64,000 bases of DNA from DATBJJ01 sp036556425 (GTDB lineage Bacteria; Acidobacteriota; Vicinamibacteria; Vicinamibacterales; 2-12-FULL-66-21), in assembly GCA_036556425.1 (NCBI GenBank), contig DATBJJ010000120.1, forward strand, positions 1 to 64,000, read 5' to 3'. The position numbers and the translations under genes were made by a program. The notes beneath the pieces are model-generated. The model saw nothing but the letters and a program-made list of their open reading frames with translations, did not search any database and was not told where the DNA came from. Positions 42,486-51,201 of the stretch are shown here, piece by piece (position 1 is the first letter of the stretch; every line of letters starts with the position of its first letter).

Positions 42486-42507
42486 AAGACGCACGCGAAG
42501 ACTGTTG

Positions 42508-43047
42508 CTATCGTGAAACGGAGGGCTTCGGCCGGATCTCCGCGACAATCCCGTTCAGGGCGTTCGCGACCGAGGCAGGCGAGGGCTTGGTGCGCAGCAG
42601 CTCCCCCGCCGCGCACAACACGCCGAGCGCTTTCGGAATCGCGCCGTTGCGCGAATCGTAGCCGGCGACCTGCGCGTCGAAGTGCACGGCGTTGCCGAGC
42701 AGGTCCGCATCCGCCGCGCCCAGATCCATGCGCAGCTGATTGCACGTCGATGCGACGTTCGCGACCGGCACGATCACTTCGTGGTCGACAGGCCCGAGCA
42801 CGTTCCCCGCAGAATCCGCCATGGCGCCGACGATCTTCGCGACTGCCGTCAGCTCGCCGCTCCGGATCTCGAACCGCACAATCGTCATGTCGCCGCTGAC
42901 GACGCCGAGGCCCGCGGTTCGATCCTGAAACGTACCGCGCACGCGCGCGGTGATCGTGCCGGCCTCGTCCGCCTCCTGCGCGCGGACCGTGCCGGCAAAT
43001 CCGTGGACGGCGAGCGACAGCGCTGTCAAAGCGAAAAGCCGTGTCAT
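42508..43047 (-). CDS. Secreted hypothetical protein
   Basis: This 179-residue protein has the signal peptide MTRLFALTALSLAVHGFAGTVRAQ. The mature part (TITARVRGTFQDRTAGLGVVSGDMTIVRFEI and VPVANVASTCNQLRMDLGAADADLLGNAVHFD) looks like a beta-sandwich followed by helices, with two Cys. I do not recognise the family. GAGG lies next to the ATG at 43047 with GGAG further out, so the ribosome site is only fair. It ends 22 bp from cruciform copy 3, whose outer arm may serve as a terminator. Confidence 0.65.
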   Translation of the reverse strand: MTRLFALTALSLAVHGFAGTVRAQEADEAGTITARVRGTFQDRTAGLGVVSGDMTIVRFEIRSGELTAVAKIVGAMADSAGNVLGPVDHEVIVPVANVASTCNQLRMDLGAADADLLGNAVHFDAQVAGYDSRNGAIPKALGVLCAAGELLRTKPSPASVANALNGIVAEIRPKPSVSR

Positions 43048-43065
43048 CCTCACACGCTCCCTGCT

Positions 43066-43137
43066 CACTTGACGCGAATCGCGCGGATGGCGCTGATTGC
43101 GCGGATTCATCCGAGCCGCCTAATCCGTGTGATTCGC
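43066..43137. repeat. ATCCGCG-word inverted repeat, second locus
   Basis: A short member of the family seen at 9943-10164. The left arm has GCGCGGATGGCGCTGATTGC and GCGGATTCATCC; the right arm has CCTAATCCGTGTGATTCGCG and TAATCCG. The two are complementary in part and fill the gap between two minus-strand genes. Confidence 0.65.
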
Positions 43138-43148
43138 GTAATCCGTTC

Positions 43149-46100
43149 TCATTGGAACAGGCGCGACTGCGGAATGATCTGCGTCGCTTGTCCCGGATAC
43201 GTCCACTGCAGCCGCGCGACCGCGTCGCCGCCGCGCTCGTAGAACTCCAGCGTGATCGTGTATTTCACGCCCGCCGTCAAACTGATCGCCGCGCTCGTGT
43301 TCGTCGTCGCGGCGTGATCGGTCCAGTTGTTGATCAACTGCTGCCCGTTGACCCACAGGCGGATCCCGTCGTCGGACACCGTGGAGAAACGGTACGAGCC
43401 GGACACCGGCGCCTGCACCGTCCCTGTCCAGCGCACCGAGAAGTTGTTGGTCGTGACGCCTGTTCCGGGCGAGCCCGTTCCCCAATTGAAGTTCACCGTC
43501 GGATCGACGCGCGTCAGCACGAGCGTGGTGAAGCGTGAACCGGTGCCCGGATCGTTGTAATAGCGAGCCGTGAGGCCGTTGCCCGACGCAGCGGTCACGA
43601 CGATGGTGACGTCGTCGGCCGACGTCACCGCGCTGTCTGACGCGGTCAAGCGCAGCACGTAGGTGCCGGCGGCCGAGAACGTCGCGTTCGTGTTCAACGC
43701 GGACGCATTCGAGAACGTCACCGTACCCGGTCCGCTGACGCGGCTCCACGTGGTCGTGAGCTGCGACGGCGGCGAAGGCAGTCCATCGTCGCTTGCTGAG
43801 CCGGCAAGCGCGGTCGTCGCCGGCATCGCGATCGTTCGATCGGCGCCGGCATTCACGAGCGGCGCTCTGTTCGCAGGCGGATAGAGCTGCGTCTGCGGGA
43901 TCGCGGTCTGCGCCTGGCTCGGATACGACCAATGCAGCTTCGCCGTGGCAAGTCCGGCGTGCTCGTAGTACTCCATGCGGATGTCATAGCGCGTGCCGGC
44001 GAGGAGCGCCACGGGCGCGCTGTTGCGAGCCGTCACCGCCTGATCGATCCAGTTGTCGATGACGAGCTGACTGTTCACCCACAGGCGAACACCGTCGTCG
44101 GCGACCGTCGTGAAGACGTAATTGCCCGTCACCGGGGCCAGGACTTGCCCCGTCCAGCGCACAGCGAAGTTGTCAGCCGTCACGCCGGTCGCGGGCGCGC
44201 TCGACGCCCAATCGAAGTTGACCGACGGATCCAACCGGCCCCGAACGTAGGTGACGAAGTGCGACCCGTTGTTCGGATCGTTGAAGTACTCGCCGAGCAG
44301 ACCGGTTCCTGTACCCACGATCGGCGGCGGATACACGGTGATCGTCACGTCATCGCTGACGGTCACCGCGCCGTCGCTCACCGTCAGGCGCAGCACGTAG
44401 ATGCCGTCGGCGCCAAAGGTCGCCGTCGTGGACGGCGAATTCGGATTCGCGAACGTCACCGTACCGCCGGCGGAATCTTCGCGTCCGCTGATCTTGCTCC
44501 ACGCGATCGCGAGGTTCGCGGGACTCGGCAACCCGTCGTCCGCCGCGCTGCCGTTCAACGTCGCCGCCGACGGCAGGAGAATCGTCTGATCGCCGCCCGC
44601 GTTCACCGCCGGCGGCTGGTTGACAGGCGGCGCCGGATACAGGAACCACTGCGGAACGATCTGCGTCGGCTGCCCCGGATAGGACCACGAGAGTCTCGCC
44701 GTCGCAAGCGATCCACGCTCGTAGAAGTCCATCCTGATGTCGTAGCGCTGTCCGGCGGTGAGTGACGCCGTTGCGCCGTTCAGCGTCAGCGTGTGATCGA
44801 CCCAGTTGTCGATCAGGAGCTGTCCATTGAGATACAGCCGCACGCCTTCGTCAGTAGCGGTCGTGAATGTGTACGTTCCGGTGACGGGCGCCAGCACTTG
44901 GCCGCTCCACCGCGCCGAGAAGTTGTCCAACTGCACCGACGGATCCGGCGCGCCGGCGCCCCAATCGAAGTCGACGGTCGCATCCGTCCGCGTCAGCGCA
45001 AGGGCGGTGAAGTAGATACCGCTGCCCGCGTCGTTGAAGTACTGCGCGAGGAGACCGGTGCCCGATCCGGCCGGCGGATCGACGGTGACAACGACGTCGT
45101 CGGTCGCCGTGACTTCGCCGTCGAATGCGGACAGGCGAATCGTGTGCACGCCCGGCACGGCGAAGGTTGCCGTCGTCGTCGCAGCCGCCGGCGTGCCGAA
45201 CGTGACGGGGCCCGGACCGGTCACCAGGCTCCACGTCGTCGTCACCTGGCTGGGTGGATCCGGATTGCCGTCGTCGCTGACGCTGCACGTCAGCGTGACC
45301 GTATCAGGTGATGGAATCGTTTGGTCGGCACCCGCGTCGACGATGGGCGCGGTGTTCCCCGCCGTGGGACCCAGCAGCCCGTACACGACGAGCTTGCTCG
45401 ACAACGTCGCGACGAACACCTTGCCGTCGGCAATCGTCGGCGGGCTGAACTTCGAGAAGAGTCCGACCCCGTCGCGACCCGCGTTCTGTTGGCTGTTCCA
45501 CAACTCGCGCGTCACGTTGCTCGCGTCGTACGCGCGCACGATGCCCGGCTGCGATGTATGGTTCGCGTCGCCCGATCGCGACATCGCTGCCCACAGGATG
45601 CCGCTGCCGATCGCGTTGCCGTTCGCCGAAAGCGACAGCATCGCGCCTGGCATTCCTGGCGCAGCGAGCACCGTGCTCTGCGCGGCGGCTGGCGTCTGGA
45701 ACGTCCCATTCACGAGGCGGAACACCTTCAACGGATCACCGGCGGCCCAGAGATAGATCGACGGTCCGTAGGTCGGCGCGTTCCAGTACACGGGCGCGCC
45801 GTTCATGCGCGCCGCCGTCGACCCCTGAAAGCTCTGGACGATCTGCCCGTTGTTGCCGGATCGGACATGCCCCATGTTGTTGCGATCGACGACGTACATC
45901 ACGCCTTCTTTGCCGCCGCCGATCACGAGGTTCGTATTCGGTACGAGCATCGCGTTCTGAATGCCGAGGTCTTCGTCCGTCGCATTGAGGAACGACCAGT
46001 TGTAGGGCGTGAACCAGTCGACTAGCGTGCCGGACGGGCTGATCTTGATGAAGCTGTTGCCGAAGTTGCGGCCTCCGGTGTCGCCATTGAACGATCCGTT

Positions 46101-47018
46101 GCCCGTCAGCGCATAGATGTTCCCCGCCGGATCCGCCGTCAGTCCGCCGCCCGACTGCCAGATGCCGCTCAATCCTCCGTCGGGCGAGGTGTTGTAGACC
46201 ATCACCTGCTGCAGCGTGCCGGCGTCGTAGCCGAGAATCCACCCGTGATACGGCCCCTGATCGCAGTAAGACGCCCACGCGACGTAGACGACGCCGCGAT
46301 CGAGAAGGAGCGCGGCTCGCTGGTTGTGCGTGCGCGAGTTGAACGCGATGTTGTTCTGCGCGTCGCGGCCGTCGCCGGTGCCGACGACGCTTGCCTGGAT
46401 GACGAGAGGGCTGCCGGGCCGCGCGCTGCCGTCGCGGACGTCGAGCGCGTGCAGGCGCTGCACGAAGGCGCCGTTCTCCTTCGTGCGCGTGACGAAATAG
46501 ATCGTCTGGGATGCCGTGTCGATCACGGGTGTGCCGCCGATGCCGATCCGGCCGGCGAAGTCGACGTACGTGCCGCATGCCTGGCCGACGTCCGTGCGCG
46601 AGACGGGCACGATCCCTGCCGCTGGATTCGTGTAGTTGTTCATCCAGATCGGCGTGATCGCCGCGGGGTCGTCCGCATCGAACGCGTAGACGCTGTCGTT
46701 GTTCGTCGCGACGAACACGACGTTGCGGACACCGAGACCGGGAATGTCGAGGCCGGGCACGTAGAGCGGCTGCCCGTAGATCTCGTCGTCAACCGTACGC
46801 TCGAACAGCTTGCCGAACTGGCTGACGTTGACGTTCGTCGTCGTCAGCAGCGTCTCGGTGAGATTCGCGCCCGTGCGCGCGACGTCGTTGTGCTGCGTCG
46901 TGACGCTGGTTTGCGCGAGCAATGAAACTCTGAGAAGCAGGAGGCCGAAGACGACGAGGGCCCAGGTGCGGATTCGTCGGCGCGAACGGAGCTCATCAGG
47001 TCGCGCGCGGCGTGGCAT
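43149..47018 (-). CDS. Giant secreted beta-propeller / PKD / PA14 protein
   Basis: This roughly 1289-residue exported protein has a signal anchor (RTWALVVFGLLLLRVSLLAQ), an N-terminal PQQ-type beta-propeller (about 40-560; blades with NVVFVATNNDSVYAFDAD, GGTPVIDTASQTIYFVT, IWQSGGGLTADPAGNIYALTGNG) and then three tandem modules of about 260 residues. Each module is a PKD/Ig-like domain (APIVDAGADQTI; PAVNAGGDQTI; PLVNAGADRTI) followed by a PA14 domain (GLLAQYFND, GLLGEYFND, GLTARYYND; each with DNFSARW-like and FYERG segments). PA14 domains bind glycans, so it is probably a cell-surface carbohydrate-binding protein. The ATG at 47018 is chosen; a GTG at 47078 is possible. Confidence 0.85.
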   Translation of the reverse strand: MPRRARPDELRSRRRIRTWALVVFGLLLLRVSLLAQTSVTTQHNDVARTGANLTETLLTTTNVNVSQFGKLFERTVDDEIYGQPLYVPGLDIPGLGVRNVVFVATNNDSVYAFDADDPAAITPIWMNNYTNPAAGIVPVSRTDVGQACGTYVDFAGRIGIGGTPVIDTASQTIYFVTRTKENGAFVQRLHALDVRDGSARPGSPLVIQASVVGTGDGRDAQNNIAFNSRTHNQRAALLLDRGVVYVAWASYCDQGPYHGWILGYDAGTLQQVMVYNTSPDGGLSGIWQSGGGLTADPAGNIYALTGNGSFNGDTGGRNFGNSFIKISPSGTLVDWFTPYNWSFLNATDEDLGIQNAMLVPNTNLVIGGGKEGVMYVVDRNNMGHVRSGNNGQIVQSFQGSTAARMNGAPVYWNAPTYGPSIYLWAAGDPLKVFRLVNGTFQTPAAAQSTVLAAPGMPGAMLSLSANGNAIGSGILWAAMSRSGDANHTSQPGIVRAYDASNVTRELWNSQQNAGRDGVGLFSKFSPPTIADGKVFVATLSSKLVVYGLLGPTAGNTAPIVDAGADQTIPSPDTVTLTCSVSDDGNPDPPSQVTTTWSLVTGPGPVTFGTPAAATTTATFAVPGVHTIRLSAFDGEVTATDDVVVTVDPPAGSGTGLLAQYFNDAGSGIYFTALALTRTDATVDFDWGAGAPDPSVQLDNFSARWSGQVLAPVTGTYTFTTATDEGVRLYLNGQLLIDNWVDHTLTLNGATASLTAGQRYDIRMDFYERGSLATARLSWSYPGQPTQIVPQWFLYPAPPVNQPPAVNAGGDQTILLPSAATLNGSAADDGLPSPANLAIAWSKISGREDSAGGTVTFANPNSPSTTATFGADGIYVLRLTVSDGAVTVSDDVTITVYPPPIVGTGTGLLGEYFNDPNNGSHFVTYVRGRLDPSVNFDWASSAPATGVTADNFAVRWTGQVLAPVTGNYVFTTVADDGVRLWVNSQLVIDNWIDQAVTARNSAPVALLAGTRYDIRMEYYEHAGLATAKLHWSYPSQAQTAIPQTQLYPPANRAPLVNAGADRTIAMPATTALAGSASDDGLPSPPSQLTTTWSRVSGPGTVTFSNASALNTNATFSAAGTYVLRLTASDSAVTSADDVTIVVTAASGNGLTARYYNDPGTGSRFTTLVLTRVDPTVNFNWGTGSPGTGVTTNNFSVRWTGTVQAPVSGSYRFSTVSDDGIRLWVNGQQLINNWTDHAATTNTSAAISLTAGVKYTITLEFYERGGDAVARLQWTYPGQATQIIPQSRLFQ

Positions 47019-47154
47019 GGTGGGCGCGCGCAACAAGAAACAGGCCAAGCGCTGAATCACGGCGCGGCCGGCACGCACACGCGCACAGACGCCGCGCGCA
47101 CGATCACTTGTGCCATGTCAATCGCAAAAGCGTAAGAGGCGCCGTGCGCACCGA

Positions 47155-47210
47155 GTCCTGTTGCTTTCCAAAAGGAGACGTGCCATCATCCTTTTGGCAA
47201 CCAACAGGAC
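47155..47210 (+). promoter_or_regulatory. Two-tier inverted repeat before padR, candidate operator or ribosome-site hairpin
   Basis: Outer arms GTCCTGTTG (47155-47163) and CAACAGGAC (47202-47210) and inner arms CCAAAAGGA (47168-47176) and TCCTTTTGG (47189-47197) are perfect, separated by 4-nt internal loops on each side and a 12-nt centre. The right outer arm contains AGGA, the likely ribosome site of padR 8-9 nt before its ATG. It can act as DNA (PadR dimers bind inverted repeats and usually repress their own gene) or as RNA that hides the ribosome site. Confidence 0.6.
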
Positions 47211-47217
47211 CCGCCGC

Positions 47218-47565
47218 ATGAAGACGAAGATGGACGTGCAGCAGGGAACGCTCGCGCTCATGGTGCTCAAGACCCTCGACGTGCTGGGGCCGCTGCACGG
47301 CTACGGGCTCGCGCGCCGCATCGAGCAGATCAGCGGCGATCTCCTCTCCGTCAACCAGGGGACGCTGTATCCCCTCCTCTTGAAGCTCGAGCACGAAGGC
47401 GCGATTGCCTCCGAGTGGGGCGCGTCCGAGAACAACCGGAAGGCGCGTTTCTACCGGCTCACACGGACCGGGCGCAAGCGGCTGCAAGCCGAAGCGCATG
47501 GCTGGGAACGGACCGCGGCGATGATCGGCCGGTTCTTCACGGCGAAGGCGGAGGATCTGCGATGA
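47218..47565 (+). CDS. PadR-family transcriptional regulator
   Basis: This 115-residue winged-helix regulator has the PadR core: QGTLALMVLKTLDVLGPLHGYGLARRI, SVNQGTLYPLLLKLEHEGAI and KARFYRLTRTGRKRL. The ATG at 47218 is preferred; earlier in-frame starts would run through the inverted repeat and give a basic tail untypical of the family. Its stop overlaps the permease start by 4 bp (ATGA, 47562-47565). The PadR plus ADOP permease pair is a hallmark of Acidobacteriota. Confidence 0.92.
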   Translation: MKTKMDVQQGTLALMVLKTLDVLGPLHGYGLARRIEQISGDLLSVNQGTLYPLLLKLEHEGAIASEWGASENNRKARFYRLTRTGRKRLQAEAHGWERTAAMIGRFFTAKAEDLR

Positions 47566-50192
47566 GCGCATCGAGGCTGCGGCGGCTGATCGTTCGGCTT
47601 GTCGCGTTCGGACGAGCGCGCCGCGACGAAGAACGGATGCGCGCCGAGATCGAAGAACATCTCGCGCTGCAGACCGAGGACAACATCCGCGCCGGCATGA
47701 CGCCGCAGGAAGCAAAGCGGCGGGCCGTCCTCAAGTTCGGCGCGGTTGAAGCCGTGAAAGAAGAGTACCGCGACGAGCAGCGCCCTCGGCTTCTGGACGA
47801 CCTCGTCCAGGACGTCCGATACACCTTCAGATGGCTTCGCGCGGCGCCGCTCTTCACGCTGACCGCGGCACTCTCACTCGCGTTGGGCATCGGCGCCAAC
47901 ACCGCCGTGTTCACAGTCGTCCATGGCCTGCTGCTGGCGCGGCTCCCTGTATCGAACCCCGAGGAGCTCGTCTTTCTGCAGGATCAACGCCGAGCCGAAG
48001 ATCCGAGCCCGAGGTTCTCGTATCCGTTCTTCCTCGAGCTGCGCGGGAACAGCGTAATGAAGGGCACCGCCGGGCGCTTCAGCCTCGGCGTCAATGCGGC
48101 GGTCGACGGAAGTACCGCGCGGATCGCCGGCGAGCTCGTCTCCGGCAACTATTTCGACGTCACGGGCGCGGCAACTGCGCTCGGTCGGCCGCTGACGATG
48201 GCGGACGATTCGACACCGGGCGCAAGTGCAGTCTGCGTGATCAGCGATGCGATGTGGCGTCGAAGCTTCGCCGCCGATCCGTCGGTCGTCGGACGCACCG
48301 TGCGGATCAACGACGTGACGTTCACGATCGTCGGCGTCGCGGCCGGCGGGTTCATCGGGACCGACATCGGCCACCCAACGGACGTCTGGGTGCCAATGAC
48401 GATGCAGCGAGAGCTGGGACGCGATTTTCTGACCGACGCGCGGACGAGCTGGGTAGAGATTCTGGGCCGCCTGCGGCCCGGCGCGACGGCGGAGCAATCA
48501 GGCGCCGAGCTGACCGCGTACCTCGAACGAACGGCGGCATCGAGCGGACGCCGTCTCGTGCTTCAACCCGGGGATCGCGGCAACTCCGGTGTACGGCAGG
48601 AGCTCCGATCCGCGCTCATGGTGATCCTTGCGCTCACGCTCCTCGCGCTGGTGCTCGCCTGCGTGAACGTCGCAAGCCTCATCGCGGTGCGGTCCGCCGC
48701 GCGTGTGAAAGAGATCGCGATCCGCCTTGCGCTCGGCGCGCGTCGATCGCGGTTGACGCAGCAGTTCGTGACGGAGTCAGCGGTACTTGCGGCGATTGGC
48801 GGATTCGGCGGGCTCCTCGTCGCTCCGTGGGCGGCCGCGCTCCTCGTCGCGCAGCAGCCGCATCACATTGCCATCGACACGAGCTTCGATCTACGTATGC
48901 TGTTCGTCACCGCTGCGGTGACGATCGTGTGCGCACTGCTGATCGCGCAGGCGCCAATTCTCTCGTCGAAGAAGGTTGGACTCGCGCGAGCCTTCGGCTC
49001 AGGGATTGCCGCTCCACGCGTCGCTCCCCGCATGACCGCGCACGATGCGATCGTCGCGTCGCAGATCGCGCTTTCACTCGCGATGCTGATCAGCGCCGCG
49101 CTCCTCGTGCAGAGCCTGCGCACGTTGACCGGCCTCGACCCGGGTTTTCGCGCCGAGAACCTGCTGGTAGTCTCGATCGATCCGAAGGCGGCCGGCTACG
49201 AGGGGACGCGGCTCGCGTCGTTCTGGCAGCAGGCGATCGATCGCGTCGTCTCCGTCCCTGGCGCGGAGAGCGTGTCGCTGGGACGGACGGTGCCGCTCGG
49301 GGGGGGACGACAACGTCAGCCAGTGTTCGATCCCACTCGCGGGGCGTTCGTCGAGCTCGATACGAACGTCGTGGCGCCAAAGTATTTCCACACGCTCGGC
49401 ATTCCATTGATCGACGGGCGGGAGTTCGATGAACGCGATGGACCGGCGTCACGCCGCGTCGTCATCGTCAACGAGCGCTTTGCGCAAGCGTTCTGGCCGC
49501 AGCAGGGCGCCGTCGGAAAGAGCGTTCGCCTCGGCAAGGCTGCGGACGCGGTAGCTGAAGTCGTCGGCCTGGTGAAAGACGCCAAGTATCGGGATCTGCG
49601 TTCCGAGACGGGTCCGATGTTGTATCGGCCTGTCGCGCAAACGAGATCGAGCGATCCGATGACGCTGCACGTGCGCGCCGCGAACGATCCCAGCACGCTC
49701 GCCGCAGCGATCCGCCGCGAATTTCACGAACTCGATCCGCGAGTGGCGCTCTTCGGCATCACCACGCTCGACGATCAGTTGCGTGCGTCGTTCGGGAACA
49801 CCCGGCAAGCTGCCCAACTCGCCGGGAGCTTTGGTGTGCTCGCGCTCGTGTTGAGCGGCATCGGCGTTTATGGTGTGACGGCGCTCGCGGTCACGCGCCG
49901 CACGCGCGACATCGGGATTCGCCTCGCGCTTGGCGCCGAGCGCGGGGACATCATCCGTGCATTCGGCCGCCGCGGCGTCTCGCTCGTCGCCTGCGGTGTG
50001 TGTGCCGGACTGATGGGCTCGGTGTGGTTCGCTCGCACGGCGGAGACGCTGCTCTACGGCGTGGCGGCGACAGACGCGCCGACATTTGCGATCATGGCCG
50101 CGGTCATCGCCGCGGTTTCGCTCGTCGCGATCCATGTTCCCCTCGCCGTCGCCGCCCGCCTCGACGCCGTAACGGCGATTCGTTGCGAATAG
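47562..50192 (+). CDS. ADOP-type duplicated FtsX/MacB permease
   Basis: This 876-residue ABC-type permease of the acidobacterial duplicated orphan permease group has an N-terminal PadR-like-associated helical segment (RRDEERMRAEIEEHLALQTEDN, RRAVLKFGAVEAVKEEYRD), followed by two copies of MacB_PCD periplasmic domain plus FtsX membrane domain. The first FtsX is near 350-510 (ACVNVASLIAVRSAARVKEIAIRLALGA); the second is at the C-terminus (TRRTRDIGIRLALGAERGDIIRAF). No ATPase gene is adjacent. It is probably a mechanotransmission or efflux component whose partner is elsewhere. It is coupled to padR. Confidence 0.92.
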   Translation: MSASRLRRLIVRLVAFGRARRDEERMRAEIEEHLALQTEDNIRAGMTPQEAKRRAVLKFGAVEAVKEEYRDEQRPRLLDDLVQDVRYTFRWLRAAPLFTLTAALSLALGIGANTAVFTVVHGLLLARLPVSNPEELVFLQDQRRAEDPSPRFSYPFFLELRGNSVMKGTAGRFSLGVNAAVDGSTARIAGELVSGNYFDVTGAATALGRPLTMADDSTPGASAVCVISDAMWRRSFAADPSVVGRTVRINDVTFTIVGVAAGGFIGTDIGHPTDVWVPMTMQRELGRDFLTDARTSWVEILGRLRPGATAEQSGAELTAYLERTAASSGRRLVLQPGDRGNSGVRQELRSALMVILALTLLALVLACVNVASLIAVRSAARVKEIAIRLALGARRSRLTQQFVTESAVLAAIGGFGGLLVAPWAAALLVAQQPHHIAIDTSFDLRMLFVTAAVTIVCALLIAQAPILSSKKVGLARAFGSGIAAPRVAPRMTAHDAIVASQIALSLAMLISAALLVQSLRTLTGLDPGFRAENLLVVSIDPKAAGYEGTRLASFWQQAIDRVVSVPGAESVSLGRTVPLGGGRQRQPVFDPTRGAFVELDTNVVAPKYFHTLGIPLIDGREFDERDGPASRRVVIVNERFAQAFWPQQGAVGKSVRLGKAADAVAEVVGLVKDAKYRDLRSETGPMLYRPVAQTRSSDPMTLHVRAANDPSTLAAAIRREFHELDPRVALFGITTLDDQLRASFGNTRQAAQLAGSFGVLALVLSGIGVYGVTALAVTRRTRDIGIRLALGAERGDIIRAFGRRGVSLVACGVCAGLMGSVWFARTAETLLYGVAATDAPTFAIMAAVIAAVSLVAIHVPLAVAARLDAVTAIRCE

Positions 50193-50234
50193 ATCGACGC
50201 CTCGGTCAATCTAGTTCCACCTAAGGAGACCGAG

Positions 50235-51197
50235 ATGCTGTATACGAGACGGGATTTCGCAAAGCTCGCGATCGCGGCGGTGCCGGCAGCACATCTGACG
50301 ACCGCCACGACGCGGGTGTTTGCCCAGGCAAAGCCGAATTCGAAGGTGCGCGGCGTGACGATCGGCATGAACGTGCCTTACAACTTCGGCGGCCGGACCG
50401 CGCCCGTGGACGAGATCATCCAGAAGTGCGTCCAGCTCGGCGTCAGCGGCGTCGAGCTTCGCACGCAGCCTGTCGAAGGGTTTCTCGGCGTCCCAGAGAA
50501 TCTGGTCGCCCCGCGACCCGGCGGCGGACGTGCGCCGCTCACGCCCGAGCAGGAAGCCGCGCAAAAGGCGAACGCGGAAGCGCTGCGCAAGTGGCGGCTT
50601 GCGGTGCCGATGGACAAGGTGAAGGCGCTACGCCGCAAGTTCGAGGATGCCGGCATCCTCATCGAGATCGTCAAAGTCGACGGGATTCTGACGATGCCGG
50701 ACGAGATCGTCGACTACGAGTTCGCGCTCGCGAAGAACCTCGGCGCGCGGGCGATCTCGACCGAGATCGACGTACCCCAGACGAAACGCCTCGGGCAATT
50801 CGCGGACAAGCACAAGATGTGGGTCGGCTATCACGGGCACGCGACGACCGGACCCGCGGACTTCGAGACGGCGTTCGGCTACGCCGCGCACAACGGCGCG
50901 AACCTGGACATCGGCCATTTCATCGCGGGCCAGAACACGTCGCCGGTGCCGTTCATCAAGAAGCACCACGCGCGGATCACGCACTTGCACATCAAAGATC
51001 GAAAAATGAACAACGGTCCGAACGTGCCGTTCGGCCAGGGCGATACGCCGATCAGGGAAGTGCTGCAGCTCCTCCGCGACAACAAGTGGAACATCCAGGC
51101 GACGATCGAGTTCGAGTACCCGGTCCCCGAAGGATCGGACCGGATGATCGAAATGAAGAAGTGCGTCGACTACTGCCGCGACGCACTCCAGTCGTGA
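50235..51197 (+). CDS. Tat-exported sugar phosphate isomerase/epimerase-like TIM barrel
   Basis: This 320-residue xylose-isomerase-like TIM-barrel protein has a Tat signal (YTRRDFAKLAIAAVPAAHL). Barrel motifs include GVSGVELRTQP, HKMWVGYHGHA, NLDIGHFIAGQ and ITHLHIKDRK, which carry the metal-binding His/Asp/Glu positions. AAGGAG is 7 nt before the ATG. Exported members of this family act on secreted sugars or inositol-like compounds; the substrate is unknown. It stands 42 bp behind the ADOP permease and may be read from the same transcript. Confidence 0.88.
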   Translation: MLYTRRDFAKLAIAAVPAAHLTTATTRVFAQAKPNSKVRGVTIGMNVPYNFGGRTAPVDEIIQKCVQLGVSGVELRTQPVEGFLGVPENLVAPRPGGGRAPLTPEQEAAQKANAEALRKWRLAVPMDKVKALRRKFEDAGILIEIVKVDGILTMPDEIVDYEFALAKNLGARAISTEIDVPQTKRLGQFADKHKMWVGYHGHATTGPADFETAFGYAAHNGANLDIGHFIAGQNTSPVPFIKKHHARITHLHIKDRKMNNGPNVPFGQGDTPIREVLQLLRDNKWNIQATIEFEYPVPEGSDRMIEMKKCVDYCRDALQS

Positions 51198-51201
51198 CGC
51201 G

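Larger units (their letters stand above)
41567..42507. other. Gene-free repeat region after the molybdoenzyme operon
   Basis: This 941-bp stretch holds no credible gene on either strand. It consists of three large cruciform repeat units (listed separately), a duplicated relic of the upstream gene's tail, and a short unique patch (about 41836-41911) with GAACGTCGCCGTTC, itself a small palindrome. It separates the xdh-like operon from a convergent secreted-protein gene. Confidence 0.85.
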
